Below are positions 52,582 through 61,380 of a DNA stretch of 64,000 bases, piece by piece; the first letter of the stretch is position 1; every line of letters starts with the position of its first letter. Location of the stretch: the NCBI RefSeq assembly GCF_031954525.1, contig NZ_CP134867.1:2914001-2978000 (forward strand), in the 5' to 3' direction. Source of the stretch: Dyella sp. BiH032 (GTDB lineage: Bacteria; Pseudomonadota; Gammaproteobacteria; Xanthomonadales; Rhodanobacteraceae). A program made the translations under genes and the position numbers. Under the pieces are notes generated by a model, which was given only the letters and a program-made list of their open reading frames with translations, had not been told where the DNA came from and searched no databases.

Positions 52582-53690
52582 GCGTCCGCCCCGAACGCCT
52601 GGCAGGCCGCGATGACCTGTCCGACCGCCGTATCGTCCAGCGCGGGCGACAGCGGCAGACTGAGCACTTCCGCGTGCAGCCGCTCGGTCAGCGGCAGACT
52701 CAGCTCCTGCAATGCCGCATAGGCCGGCTGGCGGTGCGTGGGCACGGGGTAATGGACCTGCGTATGGATGCCGCCTGCCTGCAGGTGGCGTTGCAGATCG
52801 TCGCGGCGCGCGCAACGCACCACGAACAGATGCCACACGTGGCCTTCTTCGCGCGGCACGGCCGGCAGGCCGATCGCGGGATGGCCGATCTCCTGGCGAT
52901 AGCGCCGCGCCACTGCGCGCCGCCGCGCGATCTCCTCGTCCAGGTGCGCCAGCTTGACCCGCAGCAGCGCGGCCTGCAGTTCGTCCAGGCGCGAGTTCAC
53001 GCCCTGGAACCGGTGCTGGTACTTCGTCTCGGAACCGTAATTGCGCAGCGCCGTCACCTGCCGCGCCAGTGCATCGTCGGCGGTGGTGACCGCGCCGCCA
53101 TCGCCGAGCGCGCCGAGGTTCTTCGTGGGGAAGAAACTGAAAGCCGCCGCGTCGCCGAGCGTGCCGGCCTTGCGGCCATCCTGTACGGCACCGTGCGCCT
53201 GCGCCGCATCTTCGATCAGTAGCAGGCCATGCTGCCGCGCCAATGCGGATAACGAGGCCATATCCGCCAGCTGGCCGTACAGATGCACGGCGACGATGGC
53301 GCGCGTGCGCGGCCCGATCGCCGCCTCGGTGCGCGCCGGGTCCAGGTTGAAGCTCGCCGGGTCCGGCTCCACCGGCACCGGCACCAGGCCGCTCTGGCTT
53401 ACCGCGAGGAAGGTGGCGATGAAGGTGTTGGCAGGCACCAGCACCTCGTCGCCGTCCTTCAGCATGCCCAGCTCGCGATAGGCGCGCAGGATCAGCGCCA
53501 GCGCATCCAGCCCGTTGCCCACGCCGATCGCGTGGCGCGCGCCGCAGTACGCGGCGAACTCGCGCTCGAATGCGGCCACTTCCTCGCCCAGCACGTACCA
53601 GCCCGAGTCGATCACCCGCGCGGCCGCGGCCTTCAGCTCATCGGCGTAGCGTGCATTCACCTGTTTCAGGTCGTAGAACGGGATGCTCAT
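52578..53690 (-). CDS. fdtB: dTDP-3-oxo-sugar aminotransferase (DegT/DnrJ family)
   Basis: A 370-residue PLP-dependent aminotransferase. Family marks: [15 protein letters not shown], the ED-A-x-x-x-G Asp site [10 protein letters not shown] and the Schiff-base Lys in [18 protein letters not shown]. With FdtA it would transaminate dTDP-3-oxo-6-deoxygalactose to the 3-amino sugar. ATG 53690 is chosen because GGGAG precedes it and the ATGA overlap with the upstream gene is kept. The gene symbol rests on linkage to fdtA; QdtB-like (gluco) specificity cannot be excluded. Confidence 0.85.
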   Translation of the reverse strand: MSIPFYDLKQVNARYADELKAAAARVIDSGWYVLGEEVAAFEREFAAYCGARHAIGVGNGLDALALILRAYRELGMLKDGDEVLVPANTFIATFLAVSQSGLVPVPVEPDPASFNLDPARTEAAIGPRTRAIVAVHLYGQLADMASLSALARQHGLLLIEDAAQAHGAVQDGRKAGTLGDAAAFSFFPTKNLGALGDGGAVTTADDALARQVTALRNYGSETKYQHRFQGVNSRLDELQAALLRVKLAHLDEEIARRRAVARRYRQEIGHPAIGLPAVPREEGHVWHLFVVRCARRDDLQRHLQAGGIHTQVHYPVPTHRQPAYAALQELSLPLTERLHAEVLSLPLSPALDDTAVGQVIAACQAFGADA

Positions 53691-54622
53691 GCGAGCTCCC
53701 ATTGATAGAAGTCGTGCACCACTGCGCGTGCTCCGAAGCGCTCCTTCTGCTCGATCAGCCCGTCGTTGAGCACGCGCCCGCCCTGCTCGGTGGAAATGCC
53801 GAAACTGAAATGGCGCTTGCCGGCGTAGACGGTCTCGATCAACCCCGCCAGCAGCAGGCTCAGCGCATGGCGCTGCCTGCCGCGCTCCGACGCCGCGAGG
53901 TACTGCGTGTGCGCGACGGGTCCCAGGTCGTAGACCAGCGCGGCGGCGAGCAGCACGTCGCCGTCCCGCACCTCGTGCAGCACGATCTCCCCGGGAAAGC
54001 GCGACTGCAGCAGGCGCAGTTCGGCCAGGCTGTGGGTGGGCGCGACGCCGTGCGCGCTCAGCACTTCAGTGAGCAAAGCATGGAAGGCCGTCAGGTCGCC
54101 GCCGCTCTCGACGCGCAAACCGCTCTTGCCCGCCTTCGCGATGGCGCGGCGGCGCTCGTCGGTGAAGCGGAACCCCTCCTGCAAGGCGATCACCGAAGAC
54201 AGATCGCGCCGCACCAGCTGCGCGCCCAGGCGGTGCAGCGCGTACAGATCTTCTTCCGCGGGATAGGCATGGAACACGTGCGGCACGGCCTTGTAGAGCA
54301 GCCTCGTCGTACCGCGTCCGCGGTAGTGCCCGGCGATGCGCTCGAAGACCTCCAGCGCGGCCACGGCACGCAACGCGCGTGTGCTGATCAGGCCGCCGTA
54401 GGTCAGTCCGCCATGGCTGACCACCTGCGCGCCGTCGGCGCTGGCAGGAAACACGGCCACCACCTCGCCGTCCTTCTCCACCACCAGCGAGGCGTCGACG
54501 AAACGGTCGGCGTGGTAATCCATGTAGCCGCGCCGATGCAGCAGGTTGCCGTTGCGCGACCGGGCCACGGTGGCATCCCACGCACCGGCATCGGCGGGCG
54601 CGTAAGGCCTAACCGAGAGCAT
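53687..54622 (-). CDS. GNAT/FemAB-like N-acyltransferase
   Basis: A 311-residue acyltransferase-fold protein of the FemAB/GNAT class often found in polysaccharide loci. It has the double-GNAT pattern, with [17 protein letters not shown] in the first half and [26 protein letters not shown] in the second. The start at 54622 overlaps the preceding stop by 14 bp. It may transfer an acyl or aminoacyl group to the amino sugar; substrate unknown. Confidence 0.78.
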   Translation of the reverse strand: MLSVRPYAPADAGAWDATVARSRNGNLLHRRGYMDYHADRFVDASLVVEKDGEVVAVFPASADGAQVVSHGGLTYGGLISTRALRAVAALEVFERIAGHYRGRGTTRLLYKAVPHVFHAYPAEEDLYALHRLGAQLVRRDLSSVIALQEGFRFTDERRRAIAKAGKSGLRVESGGDLTAFHALLTEVLSAHGVAPTHSLAELRLLQSRFPGEIVLHEVRDGDVLLAAALVYDLGPVAHTQYLAASERGRQRHALSLLLAGLIETVYAGKRHFSFGISTEQGGRVLNDGLIEQKERFGARAVVHDFYQWELA

Positions 54623-55568
54623 GCGCGCCCTCCGCAGGCACCACGTCTTCCGCCGCGACCTCGGCCACGCCGAAACCGTCGCGGCCCATGTCATTGCCGT
54701 TGTAGAACATCAGCAGCTTGCCGCCGTGCCGGACCAGCGCCGGATAGCACAGCGTGCGCGCATCCCAGCCCGCGGCCGAGGGCGCGATGCCCAGTGCATC
54801 GTCGCGGCGTTCCCAGTTCACGCCGTCGTCGCTGAAAGCCAGCCCCGGCAGGTAGCGTCCGGCGCGATCGCCCCAGGTGAAATACATGGCATAGCGCCGG
54901 CCGAGGCGATACACGCGCGGCCGGCCGATGCGGTACTCGTCGCCGCGCGGCCGCAGGCAGACCCGGTCGTGCCGCGGCATCGCGCGCAGATCGCGCGTCT
55001 CGGCGTAACGGATGTGATAGCGCGGATACGGCCGCCCCTCCAGGTATTCCCAGTCGTCGCCCACCGCGTACCACAGCCGCCACAGGCCGTCGGCGTAGTG
55101 CGCGCTGTGGATCGCGGCGATCGTGCTGCGTCCCGGCGCGCGGTCCAGGATCGGCGTCTCCTGCACGCGCCAGAAACGCTCGCCGCCGTCGGTGGAGATG
55201 GCCAGGCCGGAGAACGCCAGGAACTTGGCGCCGGCCACGCGCTGGAAGCCGACGTAGAACAGATGCAAACCGCCTGGCGCCTCGACCACGTCGCCCAGGA
55301 TCATCCCGCTGTCGTCGAAACAGCCGCCGCGCCCGATGTCCAGCGCAGGCTCCGCGCTGACGCGCAGCACGCGGGTCGGATCGTCCGCCAGCACGTCGAC
55401 GAAGCCGACGCGCCCCACGCCGCTCGCGTCGCGGAAGCTGGCGTACACGCGGATCGTGCCGTCGCCGCGGGCCCACGGTGTGGGCGTGAGCGCCGAATGG
55501 CTCATCCAGCCGCCGGCGCCGTGCCGCGCCACGTCGAACACCAGGCCTCGCTTGGTCCAGCCGCTCAT
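54609..55568 (-). CDS. Five-bladed beta-propeller glycan-locus protein (GH43/GH62-like superfamily)
   Basis: A 319-residue cytoplasmic-type protein with repeated strand motifs (DGTIRVYASFRD, GLHLFYVGFQR, RYAMYFTWGDR, KLLMFYNGNDM) typical of the five-bladed propeller superfamily. There is no signal peptide. Similar proteins in sugar-nucleotide loci are annotated as glycosylase-like and have no proven function. A catalytic triad of the GH43 type cannot be assigned by eye. Confidence 0.72.
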   Translation of the reverse strand: MSGWTKRGLVFDVARHGAGGWMSHSALTPTPWARGDGTIRVYASFRDASGVGRVGFVDVLADDPTRVLRVSAEPALDIGRGGCFDDSGMILGDVVEAPGGLHLFYVGFQRVAGAKFLAFSGLAISTDGGERFWRVQETPILDRAPGRSTIAAIHSAHYADGLWRLWYAVGDDWEYLEGRPYPRYHIRYAETRDLRAMPRHDRVCLRPRGDEYRIGRPRVYRLGRRYAMYFTWGDRAGRYLPGLAFSDDGVNWERRDDALGIAPSAAGWDARTLCYPALVRHGGKLLMFYNGNDMGRDGFGVAEVAAEDVVPAEGAHALG

Positions 55569-55573
55569 GCGCG

Positions 55574-56239
55574 CTAGAACCTCACGTCCAGGCTGGAGCG
55601 GTCCGGCAGCGCGCGCGCCGGCGAGCCGACGTAGACCTTGCCCGGCTCCGTATCGCGCACCACCAGCGCGCCCGAGCCGATCACGTTGTCCGCCGCCACT
55701 TTCACGCCGTCGTTGAAGGTGGCGTTCACGCCCACGAAGCTGCTGGCGCCGATCTCGCAGAAACCGGAAATCACTGCATGCGAGGCGACGAAAACGTGGT
55801 CGTGCACCACCGTGCGGTGCCCGACGTGGTTGCCGCTCCACAGGATGCAGTTGTTGCCCACCGTGACGAAGGGCTGGATCACGTTGTGCTCGAAGATGAA
55901 GCTGTTCTCGCCGATCCGCGCGTTGCGCCACACGAATGCCCGGCTGCTGACGTAGCTGGCGAAGCGGTAGCCGCGGCGCTTGCCGTCCTCGTAGAAGCGG
56001 GTGCGCAGGCGATTGAGGCCGGTGGCGGGAATGGCGACGAACAGCTCGATGTCCCCCGGCGGATAGCGCGACGCCAGCTCCTCGTAAGGCAGCACGGGGC
56101 GGCCGTCGATCTCCGGCTCCGCCAGGTGCGCGCGCTCGACGCTGAAGGCGAGCACGTCATAGTCGCTGTCGTGCTCGAAGTACTCGCAGGCGATCCGCGC
56201 CATCTCGCCCGCGCCGATCAGCACCAGCGGCCGGCTCAT
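55574..56239 (-). CDS. Left-handed beta-helix acetyltransferase (NeuD/PglD/FdtC-like)
   Basis: A 221-residue sugar O/N-acyltransferase. The N-terminal Rossmann-like domain reads LVLIGAGEMARIACEYF; the C-terminal left-handed beta-helix has hexapeptide repeats (IGENSFIFEHNVIQPFVTVGNNC) and ends SGALVVRDTEPGKVYVGSPARAL. A catalytic His is likely within WSGNHVGHRTVV. With FdtA and FdtB it could acetylate the 3-amino group of the dTDP-sugar (FdtC activity). It overlaps the FdtA stop by ATGA. Confidence 0.83.
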   Translation of the reverse strand: MSRPLVLIGAGEMARIACEYFEHDSDYDVLAFSVERAHLAEPEIDGRPVLPYEELASRYPPGDIELFVAIPATGLNRLRTRFYEDGKRRGYRFASYVSSRAFVWRNARIGENSFIFEHNVIQPFVTVGNNCILWSGNHVGHRTVVHDHVFVASHAVISGFCEIGASSFVGVNATFNDGVKVAADNVIGSGALVVRDTEPGKVYVGSPARALPDRSSLDVRF

Positions 56240-56661
56240 GCGACCGCGCCTTCCACACGCCGGTAGCCGTTCGCCTCGCGCAGGAACTCGTCGTAGTCGG
56301 TGATGTAGTCGGCCGGATCGTAGAACTGGTCTGCCAGCACCATCAGTACGCAGTCGTCGCTGAAGTCGTAGAGCTCGCGCCACACCATGTCGCCGAGCAG
56401 CAGCCCCTGCGAGGGATCGTTCAGCACCACCTCCACCGGCCCGGTGCCGTCATCGAGCAGGATGGTGACCGAGCCGCGCACGGCCACCGCCAGCTGCCGC
56501 AGGTGGCGATGCGCGTGGCGGCCGCGATGCACTTTCGGCTGGGTGGCGAAGATGTAGTACACGCGCCGGATCTCGAACGGCACGTTGCGTTCCTCTTCCA
56601 GCGAGACGAGTTGGCCGCCGTGGTCGCCGTGCTGCTGGAAATGGATGCGTTCGATGTCCAT
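56236..56661 (-). CDS. fdtA: TDP-4-oxo-6-deoxyglucose 3,4-oxoisomerase
   Basis: A 141-residue WxcM-like cupin. The family motif RGRHAHRHLRQLAVAVRGSV carries the catalytic His pair, followed by ILLDDG and later DMVWRELYDFS. It converts dTDP-4-oxo-6-deoxyglucose to the 3-oxo sugar, the first committed step to 3-amino-3,6-dideoxyhexoses. It is the first gene of a nine-gene operon that runs to 48400. RmlA/RmlB functions must be supplied from elsewhere. QdtA-like stereochemistry cannot be excluded. Confidence 0.9.
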   Translation of the reverse strand: MDIERIHFQQHGDHGGQLVSLEEERNVPFEIRRVYYIFATQPKVHRGRHAHRHLRQLAVAVRGSVTILLDDGTGPVEVVLNDPSQGLLLGDMVWRELYDFSDDCVLMVLADQFYDPADYITDYDEFLREANGYRRVEGAVA

Positions 56662-56815
56662 GGGGGTGGCCCGGCGGTGGTGGCTGGTGGGGCGGTGTTG
56701 TGGATGAGTGCCGGGAGTGGGGGGAAAGGTTGCGTGTGCTGCTTGGTGGGCGATGGGTCGCTTTTTGTGTTTTCTGCGTGGGGTTGCATTGGCTGCGTGT
56801 AGGTGGGGAGCTTGC
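56662..56815 (-). promoter_or_regulatory. C-rich, G-poor leader upstream of fdtA
   Basis: On the minus strand the 150 bases before the fdtA start are strongly enriched in C over G, with runs such as CCACCCCC and CAACCTTTCCCCCC. This composition is typical of Rho-utilisation sites, so early termination may control the long glycan operon. No ops element was seen. Confidence 0.35.
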
Positions 56816-56857
56816 GAACCCCAGCGGGCGCTAAGGGTCGCCTCGTCCTTACTTACT

Positions 56858-57300
56858 CGTCATTCCGGCGAAGGCCGGGACCCCGGAGGCGACATGGCTC
56901 GGCTGTCGCGGCGTGGTCGCCAGTCGTGTCTCGCCCCTCCGGTGCGAGGGTTTCGCTCTCCTGCCGGAGAGCGAGTTACTTCTTCTTGCTTGCCCAAGAA
57001 GAAGTAACCAAGAAGAAGGGCACCCTGCGCGGCGCCCTCCGGTGGCCTTCGCCACCTCCGGGTGCGTTGAGGGCTGGCCGGGCTTTTCGATCGGGCATCC
57101 ATGCCCGAATCGAAAAGGCGGGGACGTCCTGTCCCCGCCCGCCTGCGGCGGCCTGATCGTCCAGCCCTCACCGCCGCGAAGGGAACCCGGTAGAGCAAAA
57201 GCGAAGAGCAAACGCTCGCACTAGCTGTGCTTGCCTCGGTACCGCACTTCTCCTTCTCCCCTCCGGGGAGAAGGCGGGATGAGGGGCGGGGCTCGCGACA
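56858..57300 (+). repeat. Structured dispersed repeat, copy B
   Basis: About 440 bp matching copy A at 14544-15010 in the same orientation. The 13-bp stem GTTACTTCTTCTT/AAGAAGAAGTAAC lies at 56975-57008. Stems that differ from copy A by paired changes are GGTGGC/GCCACC with the CTTC loop (57041-57056), CTTTTCGA-TCGGGCA/TGCCCGA-TCGAAAAG (57083-57117) and CCGCC/GGCGG (57139-57151). The first hairpin (56930-56948) has one mismatch here. It sits between the divergent fdt operon and cytochrome genes. Confidence 0.85.
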
Positions 57301-57433
57301 GCGTCGCAACGAAGCCGCCAAAAACACAAAACACATCACACATCCCCGCAACCTTTCTCCTCCCCGCCGGCACCTACCCCCCAACAACGCCCCCTCGCGG
57401 GAGCGATCGGATATCGAGGCGGGGAATGGCCGG
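57301..57433 (+). other. C/A-rich leader upstream of cytochrome b561
   Basis: G-poor on the plus strand, with CGCAACCTTTC in common with the inverted leader at 56662-56815. No promoter boxes are clear. It continues the tail of repeat copy B. Confidence 0.35.
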
Positions 57434-58045
57434 ATGATGCCAATGGACGAAGACAACACGCGCGGCGTGGTCGTCGAGGTGGAGTCGGCGCCCGTGGACC
57501 GAGCGGAAGGCGGAGCGCCGGTCTGTCGGCCGCGCAGTATGCGCCTCCTTCACTGGATCACGGCCGCCTGCGTGATCGTCGTGGCCGCTTTGGCGCTGAT
57601 CCGCGACGAGACGGCTGGGCGGGTGGCGCGGCAGTGGTTGTTGGAGGGGCATCGGCATGGGGGGCTGTTGGTTCTCGCGCTGGTGCTCGTGCGCCTTGGC
57701 CTGCGCGTGCGGTTCGGGAAATTGCCGCACGTCGTGCATTCGCGCTTGCTCCGCGCCGCCGCGGTACTCACCCATGCCGCGCTCTACGCGGCCCTGCTCG
57801 CCATGCCGCTGATCGGCTGGGCGCTCAGCAATGCCGAGGACAAGCCAGTGCATCTGTTCGGGCTCACCCTGCCTGCGCTGGTCGCGGACGACGAGGACCT
57901 GGCCGACCGGCTGCTCGTCTGGCACCAGGACGTCGCGTGGGTGTTGCTCGCGCTGGTCTCGCTGCACGTGGCTGCGGCGCTCTGGCATCACTTCGTGAGG
58001 CGCGATGGCGTGCTGCGGTCCATGTGGCCCGCACGCCGGCGCTGA
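57434..58045 (+). CDS. Cytochrome b561-type membrane dihaem protein
   Basis: A 203-residue inner-membrane protein with four hydrophobic spans and paired His residues for b-type haems: LLHWITAA, EGHRHGGLLVLA, LTHAALYAALLAMPLIGW and WHQDVAWVLLALVSLHVAAALWHHF. The family passes electrons across or within the membrane, often to periplasmic c-type cytochromes. It precedes the haem-porin and cytochrome c genes on the same strand, about 40 bp before the first. Three ATG codons compete for the start (57434, 57437, 57443). Confidence 0.85.
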   Translation: MMPMDEDNTRGVVVEVESAPVDRAEGGAPVCRPRSMRLLHWITAACVIVVAALALIRDETAGRVARQWLLEGHRHGGLLVLALVLVRLGLRVRFGKLPHVVHSRLLRAAAVLTHAALYAALLAMPLIGWALSNAEDKPVHLFGLTLPALVADDEDLADRLLVWHQDVAWVLLALVSLHVAAALWHHFVRRDGVLRSMWPARRR

Positions 58046-58084
58046 TTTCCGTCAACCAACGACATGGACATGCAAGGAGATCCC

Positions 58085-59419
58085 ATGCAGCCTTCGCCTC
58101 GCCGCCACCGACGACGCCCGCGCAACGCCTACGTGCTGTGCGGCGTGGGCGCGGCCGTCTCGCTCGCCTGTAGCACCGCACAGGCCATTCCGGCCTATGC
58201 GCGCCAGACGGGCTCGGCCTGCGCCGACTGCCACGCCGGCGCGTACGGACCCGCGCTCACCCCGTACGGCATGCGCTTCAAGTTGAACGGTTACACCGAT
58301 ACCGACGGCAAGGGCTTCAAGCTGCCCGTGGCCGCGCAACTCATCGGCACGCGCTCCGTGCCGACGCGCGGAGAAAGCAGCAACCGCCTTACCGAGGCGG
58401 ACGTCTACCTCGCGGGCCGGCTCACCGACCAGATCGGCGGCTACGTGAAAGTGGAAACCGACAACGACGGACACAACAATTTCAATACGAAGCTGAGCAA
58501 CGTCGACCTGCGCTTCGTGGCGAAGGAACTGAAGGCCGGCGGCAAGGACCTCACGCTCGGCGTCAGCGTCAACAACAGCCCCGGCTTCCAGGATCCGATC
58601 GGTGCCCTGCCCGGCGCGTCGACGCTGGGTCCGCCGGGCGTGACCGGCACCCTGCTGAACCTGTCCAGCGCCAACGCGCCCGCGAACCGCGTGATCGGCG
58701 CCACCGTGTACGGCCTCTACGACTCGAACTGGTACGGCGAGGTCGGCACGTACCGCTCGCTGCAGCGTTCGACGCAGGACCGGCTCGGCTACAACCCCAA
58801 CGGCGACCCGGGCAAGCTGCACGACACCGGCTATGCGCGCTTCGCCTACATGCGCGACATGCGCCGCCAGTTCTTCTCCGCCGGCGTGGTCGCGCTGACC
58901 ACCAAGCGCGAGCTGCCGCGCGGCGGCCCGCGCGACAATCTCACCGATCTCGGCTACGACCTCACATACCAGTTCCTGGGCAACCGCGAGCACATCGTGC
59001 AGCTGAGCTACGTGAACATCCTGGAGCGCCGCAAGTACGGCAGCACGCCGCCCAGCCCGGTGGCGCCCGGCGTGTTCGCCAAGCCGCGCGGCACGGTGCA
59101 CGACCAGACCTTCACCGCCGCGTACACCTTCAAGCAGAGCTACACGCTGCTGTTCTCGCACCTGGTGAGCACCGGCTCGCAGGACGAGGCGCGCTTCATC
59201 CCGTATGGCTCGCCCGATACCACCGCCAACCTGATCAGCCTGTACTGGGCGCCTTTCGGCAAAGAGGATTCGTTCGCTCCCATGGCCAATCTCAAGCTCG
59301 CCGCCACCTGGTTCCGTTTCCGCCGCTTCAACGGCAGCCGCACCAACATCTTCGGCGCGCCCGGCACCAACGCCGGCGACCTCAATGCCTTCTCCCTCAG
59401 CGCGAGCGTGGCGTTCTGA
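58085..59419 (+). CDS. Cyc2-like fused monohaem cytochrome c/outer-membrane porin
   Basis: A 444-residue protein. AAGGAGATCCC directly precedes the ATG. The signal peptide ends near residue 34 (AQA|IPAYARQTG). A single haem site C46-A-D-C49-H50 follows immediately, in the context ARQTGSACADCH and LTPYGMRFKLNGYT that marks Cyc2-type proteins. The remaining about 380 residues show the alternating strands of an outer-membrane barrel (about 16 strands) ending in VAF. Cyc2 of iron oxidisers takes electrons from outside the cell; many relatives have unproven roles. The neighbours (b561 upstream, small cytochrome c overlapping by one base) could complete an electron path across the envelope (inference). 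Confidence 0.85.
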   Translation: MQPSPRRHRRRPRNAYVLCGVGAAVSLACSTAQAIPAYARQTGSACADCHAGAYGPALTPYGMRFKLNGYTDTDGKGFKLPVAAQLIGTRSVPTRGESSNRLTEADVYLAGRLTDQIGGYVKVETDNDGHNNFNTKLSNVDLRFVAKELKAGGKDLTLGVSVNNSPGFQDPIGALPGASTLGPPGVTGTLLNLSSANAPANRVIGATVYGLYDSNWYGEVGTYRSLQRSTQDRLGYNPNGDPGKLHDTGYARFAYMRDMRRQFFSAGVVALTTKRELPRGGPRDNLTDLGYDLTYQFLGNREHIVQLSYVNILERRKYGSTPPSPVAPGVFAKPRGTVHDQTFTAAYTFKQSYTLLFSHLVSTGSQDEARFIPYGSPDTTANLISLYWAPFGKEDSFAPMANLKLAATWFRFRRFNGSRTNIFGAPGTNAGDLNAFSLSASVAF

Positions 59420-59859
59420 TGATGACGATCCGGCCCCGAATGACCTGGAACTATCGTCCCGCCACCTGCAGCCTGAAGCGAAACTTGCGGCATGCCGCCG
59501 TCCTGGTCCTCGTCCTGGCCAGGACCGCCGCCGTGCCGGCGTTCGCTGGCGACGCGGAAGCCGGCAAGGACGTCTTCAAGACCGAGTGTTCCGAATGCCA
59601 CAGCATCAAGGAGGGCCGCAACAAGAAAGGCCCCAGCCTGTTCGGCGTGGTCGGACGCAAGGCGGCATCGCTGCCGGACTACGCGTACTCGGATGCGCTG
59701 CGCGGGCAGACCACCTGGACGTGGACACCCGAACAGCTTCACACCTATCTCTCGCAACCGGCGAAACGCGCCAATCCCGGCACCAAAATGAAATACGATG
59801 GCCTGAGCGATCAGCAGCAACTCGACGACCTGATCACCTACCTGAGCACCATCCACTGA
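59419..59859 (+). CDS. Class I periplasmic cytochrome c
   Basis: A 146-residue small cytochrome c. A long N-terminus leads to a signal peptide ending near residue 44 (AFA|GDAEAG). The haem site is C57-S-E-C60-H61, with the axial Met in NPGTKMKYDG and the C-terminal helix LDDLITYL. The pattern fits mitochondrial-type c2/c550 proteins. Its ATG shares one base with the stop of the haem-porin gene, implying coupled synthesis and direct electron exchange. Confidence 0.9.
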   Translation: MMTIRPRMTWNYRPATCSLKRNLRHAAVLVLVLARTAAVPAFAGDAEAGKDVFKTECSECHSIKEGRNKKGPSLFGVVGRKAASLPDYAYSDALRGQTTWTWTPEQLHTYLSQPAKRANPGTKMKYDGLSDQQQLDDLITYLSTIH

Positions 59860-59981
59860 CGGCACGCGACATGTTCCTACGATCCCGCCGGCACGCCCGC
59901 CGCGCCGGGAAGCCGGCGCCGACGGCGCGCGTTTCCTGCCGGGCCGCCGCCCGCCCGGCGAGACGCGGCTGAGGGCGCGCC

Positions 59982-60710
59982 GTGGCGGAGCATCGAACCC
60001 CTGTCACGCTCCGGTGGCGATGGCTGACGCCTCTGCACATCCGGCCTGCCTTGTTCGCCCTGGCCGCAGCCGCGCTGCCGGCGCATGCCGGCAGCGACAA
60101 CATCGGCGGCGGCCTCGCGCTCAGTTCGCAACTGGTCGACCGCGGCCAGGCGATCACGCCGGCCACGCCCATCGTGCAGGGCAACCTCGCCTGGTCCGCC
60201 GACGGCTGGGCATTGGGCATTTCCGGCAGCGCCCGCATCCATGCGCCGGGCGGTCATTTCGTGGAAGCCACCGCGCAGGCGGCCCGCTACTGGGCGCTGT
60301 CCGGCGACTGGTCGATGCAGGCGGGCCTGCTCTACTACCGATACCCCCGGTCGCAGCGCTTCTTCGACCGCGTCGAAACCGGCCTGCACTGGACCTACCG
60401 CGACGTGCTGACTTTCGGCCTCTCGGCCACGTCCACCCTGCACCGAGAGCGCGAGCACTGGCGCGAGGCGGCCGACGCCACCGTGCGCTGGCCGCTGACC
60501 CGGCATCTGTCCCTTTCGGCCGGGGTGGGCGTCGCGCGCTCCCTGGCGGACCCGTATCGGCCGTATCGTTACGGCCAGGCGGGCCTGGCCTGGACCCAGG
60601 GGGCGTGGCGCCTGGAAGTGCTGCGGATCGCCTCCGACCAGACCCTCCGCTATGCCCGTGGCTACCCGTCCACCGAGCCCTGGGTGGCCACCCTGCTGTG
60701 GACCTTCTGA
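59982..60710 (+). CDS. Outer-membrane beta-barrel protein (TIGR02001-like)
   Basis: A 242-residue protein with a signal peptide (ALFALAAAALPAHA|GSDN) and about ten antiparallel strands (WALGISGSARIHA, WSMQAGLLYYRYP) ending in TLLWTF, the aromatic end of barrel proteins. The beginning GGGLALSSQLVDRGQAI resembles the conserved start of the TIGR02001 family. Start GTG 59982 has GAGGG six bases upstream. It follows the cytochrome genes by 122 bp and may be part of the same unit. Function unknown. Confidence 0.75.
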   Translation: MAEHRTPVTLRWRWLTPLHIRPALFALAAAALPAHAGSDNIGGGLALSSQLVDRGQAITPATPIVQGNLAWSADGWALGISGSARIHAPGGHFVEATAQAARYWALSGDWSMQAGLLYYRYPRSQRFFDRVETGLHWTYRDVLTFGLSATSTLHREREHWREAADATVRWPLTRHLSLSAGVGVARSLADPYRPYRYGQAGLAWTQGAWRLEVLRIASDQTLRYARGYPSTEPWVATLLWTF

Positions 60711-60795
60711 CCGCTGTGCAACCGGGGCAACCTTTCCGCGCCGAATCGGCACTCATGACGACAGCCCGCCACCACCCGACCGGTGCCCGACGCCC

Positions 60796-61380
60796 ATGAA
60801 CGACGCCGATATCGAAGCCGATGCCGCCGACCGCATGCTGCTGCAGCGCATGGCGGCCGGCGACCGCGTGGCCCTGGCCACGCTCTATCGCGGCTACCAC
60901 GGCCGCCTCTGCCGGTTTCTGTCGCGCCTGACGCGGCGGCCCGACGTCATCGAGGAAGTCATCAACGACTGCTTCTGGATCGCCTGGCAGAAGGCCGGCA
61001 GCTTCCAGGGCGACTCGCGCGTCTCGACCTGGATCATGGGCATCGCCTACCGCTGCGGCCTGAAGGCGCTTCGCCAGCACGGCGACGAGCCGATGGAGGA
61101 CGAGGCGCTGTATGGCGACCACGCGCCCAGCCACGATCCGGGCGAGGAACGCGAGCTGCGCGACTGGCTGGGCAAGGCCCTCGACTGCCTGACCGTCGAC
61201 CAGCGCGTCGTGCTCGAACTGGTCTATGGCGTGGGGCATTCGCTCAACGACGTGGCGGTGATCATGCAGTGCCCGGTGGGCACCGTGAAGGCCCGCCTTT
61301 TCCATGCACGAGTAAAGCTGCGCAACGTCCTGCCGGATCTGGCCGGCGACCCGTCGATGCAGCTTGGGAGCGCACCATGA
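60796..61380 (+). CDS. ECF-type RNA polymerase sigma factor
   Basis: A 194-residue sigma-70 family member with region 2 (ALATLYRGYHGRLCRFLSRL, EEVINDCFWIAWQKAGSFQG) and region 4 (LTVDQRVVLELVYGVGHSLNDVAVIM, then PVGTVKARLFHARVKL); regions 1 and 3 are absent. It directs transcription of a stress or envelope regulon together with its anti-sigma, whose gene overlaps by ATGA. No ribosome binding site is obvious at the chosen ATG, but the upstream in-frame extension is poor coding sequence. Confidence 0.92.
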   Translation: MNDADIEADAADRMLLQRMAAGDRVALATLYRGYHGRLCRFLSRLTRRPDVIEEVINDCFWIAWQKAGSFQGDSRVSTWIMGIAYRCGLKALRQHGDEPMEDEALYGDHAPSHDPGEERELRDWLGKALDCLTVDQRVVLELVYGVGHSLNDVAVIMQCPVGTVKARLFHARVKLRNVLPDLAGDPSMQLGSAP

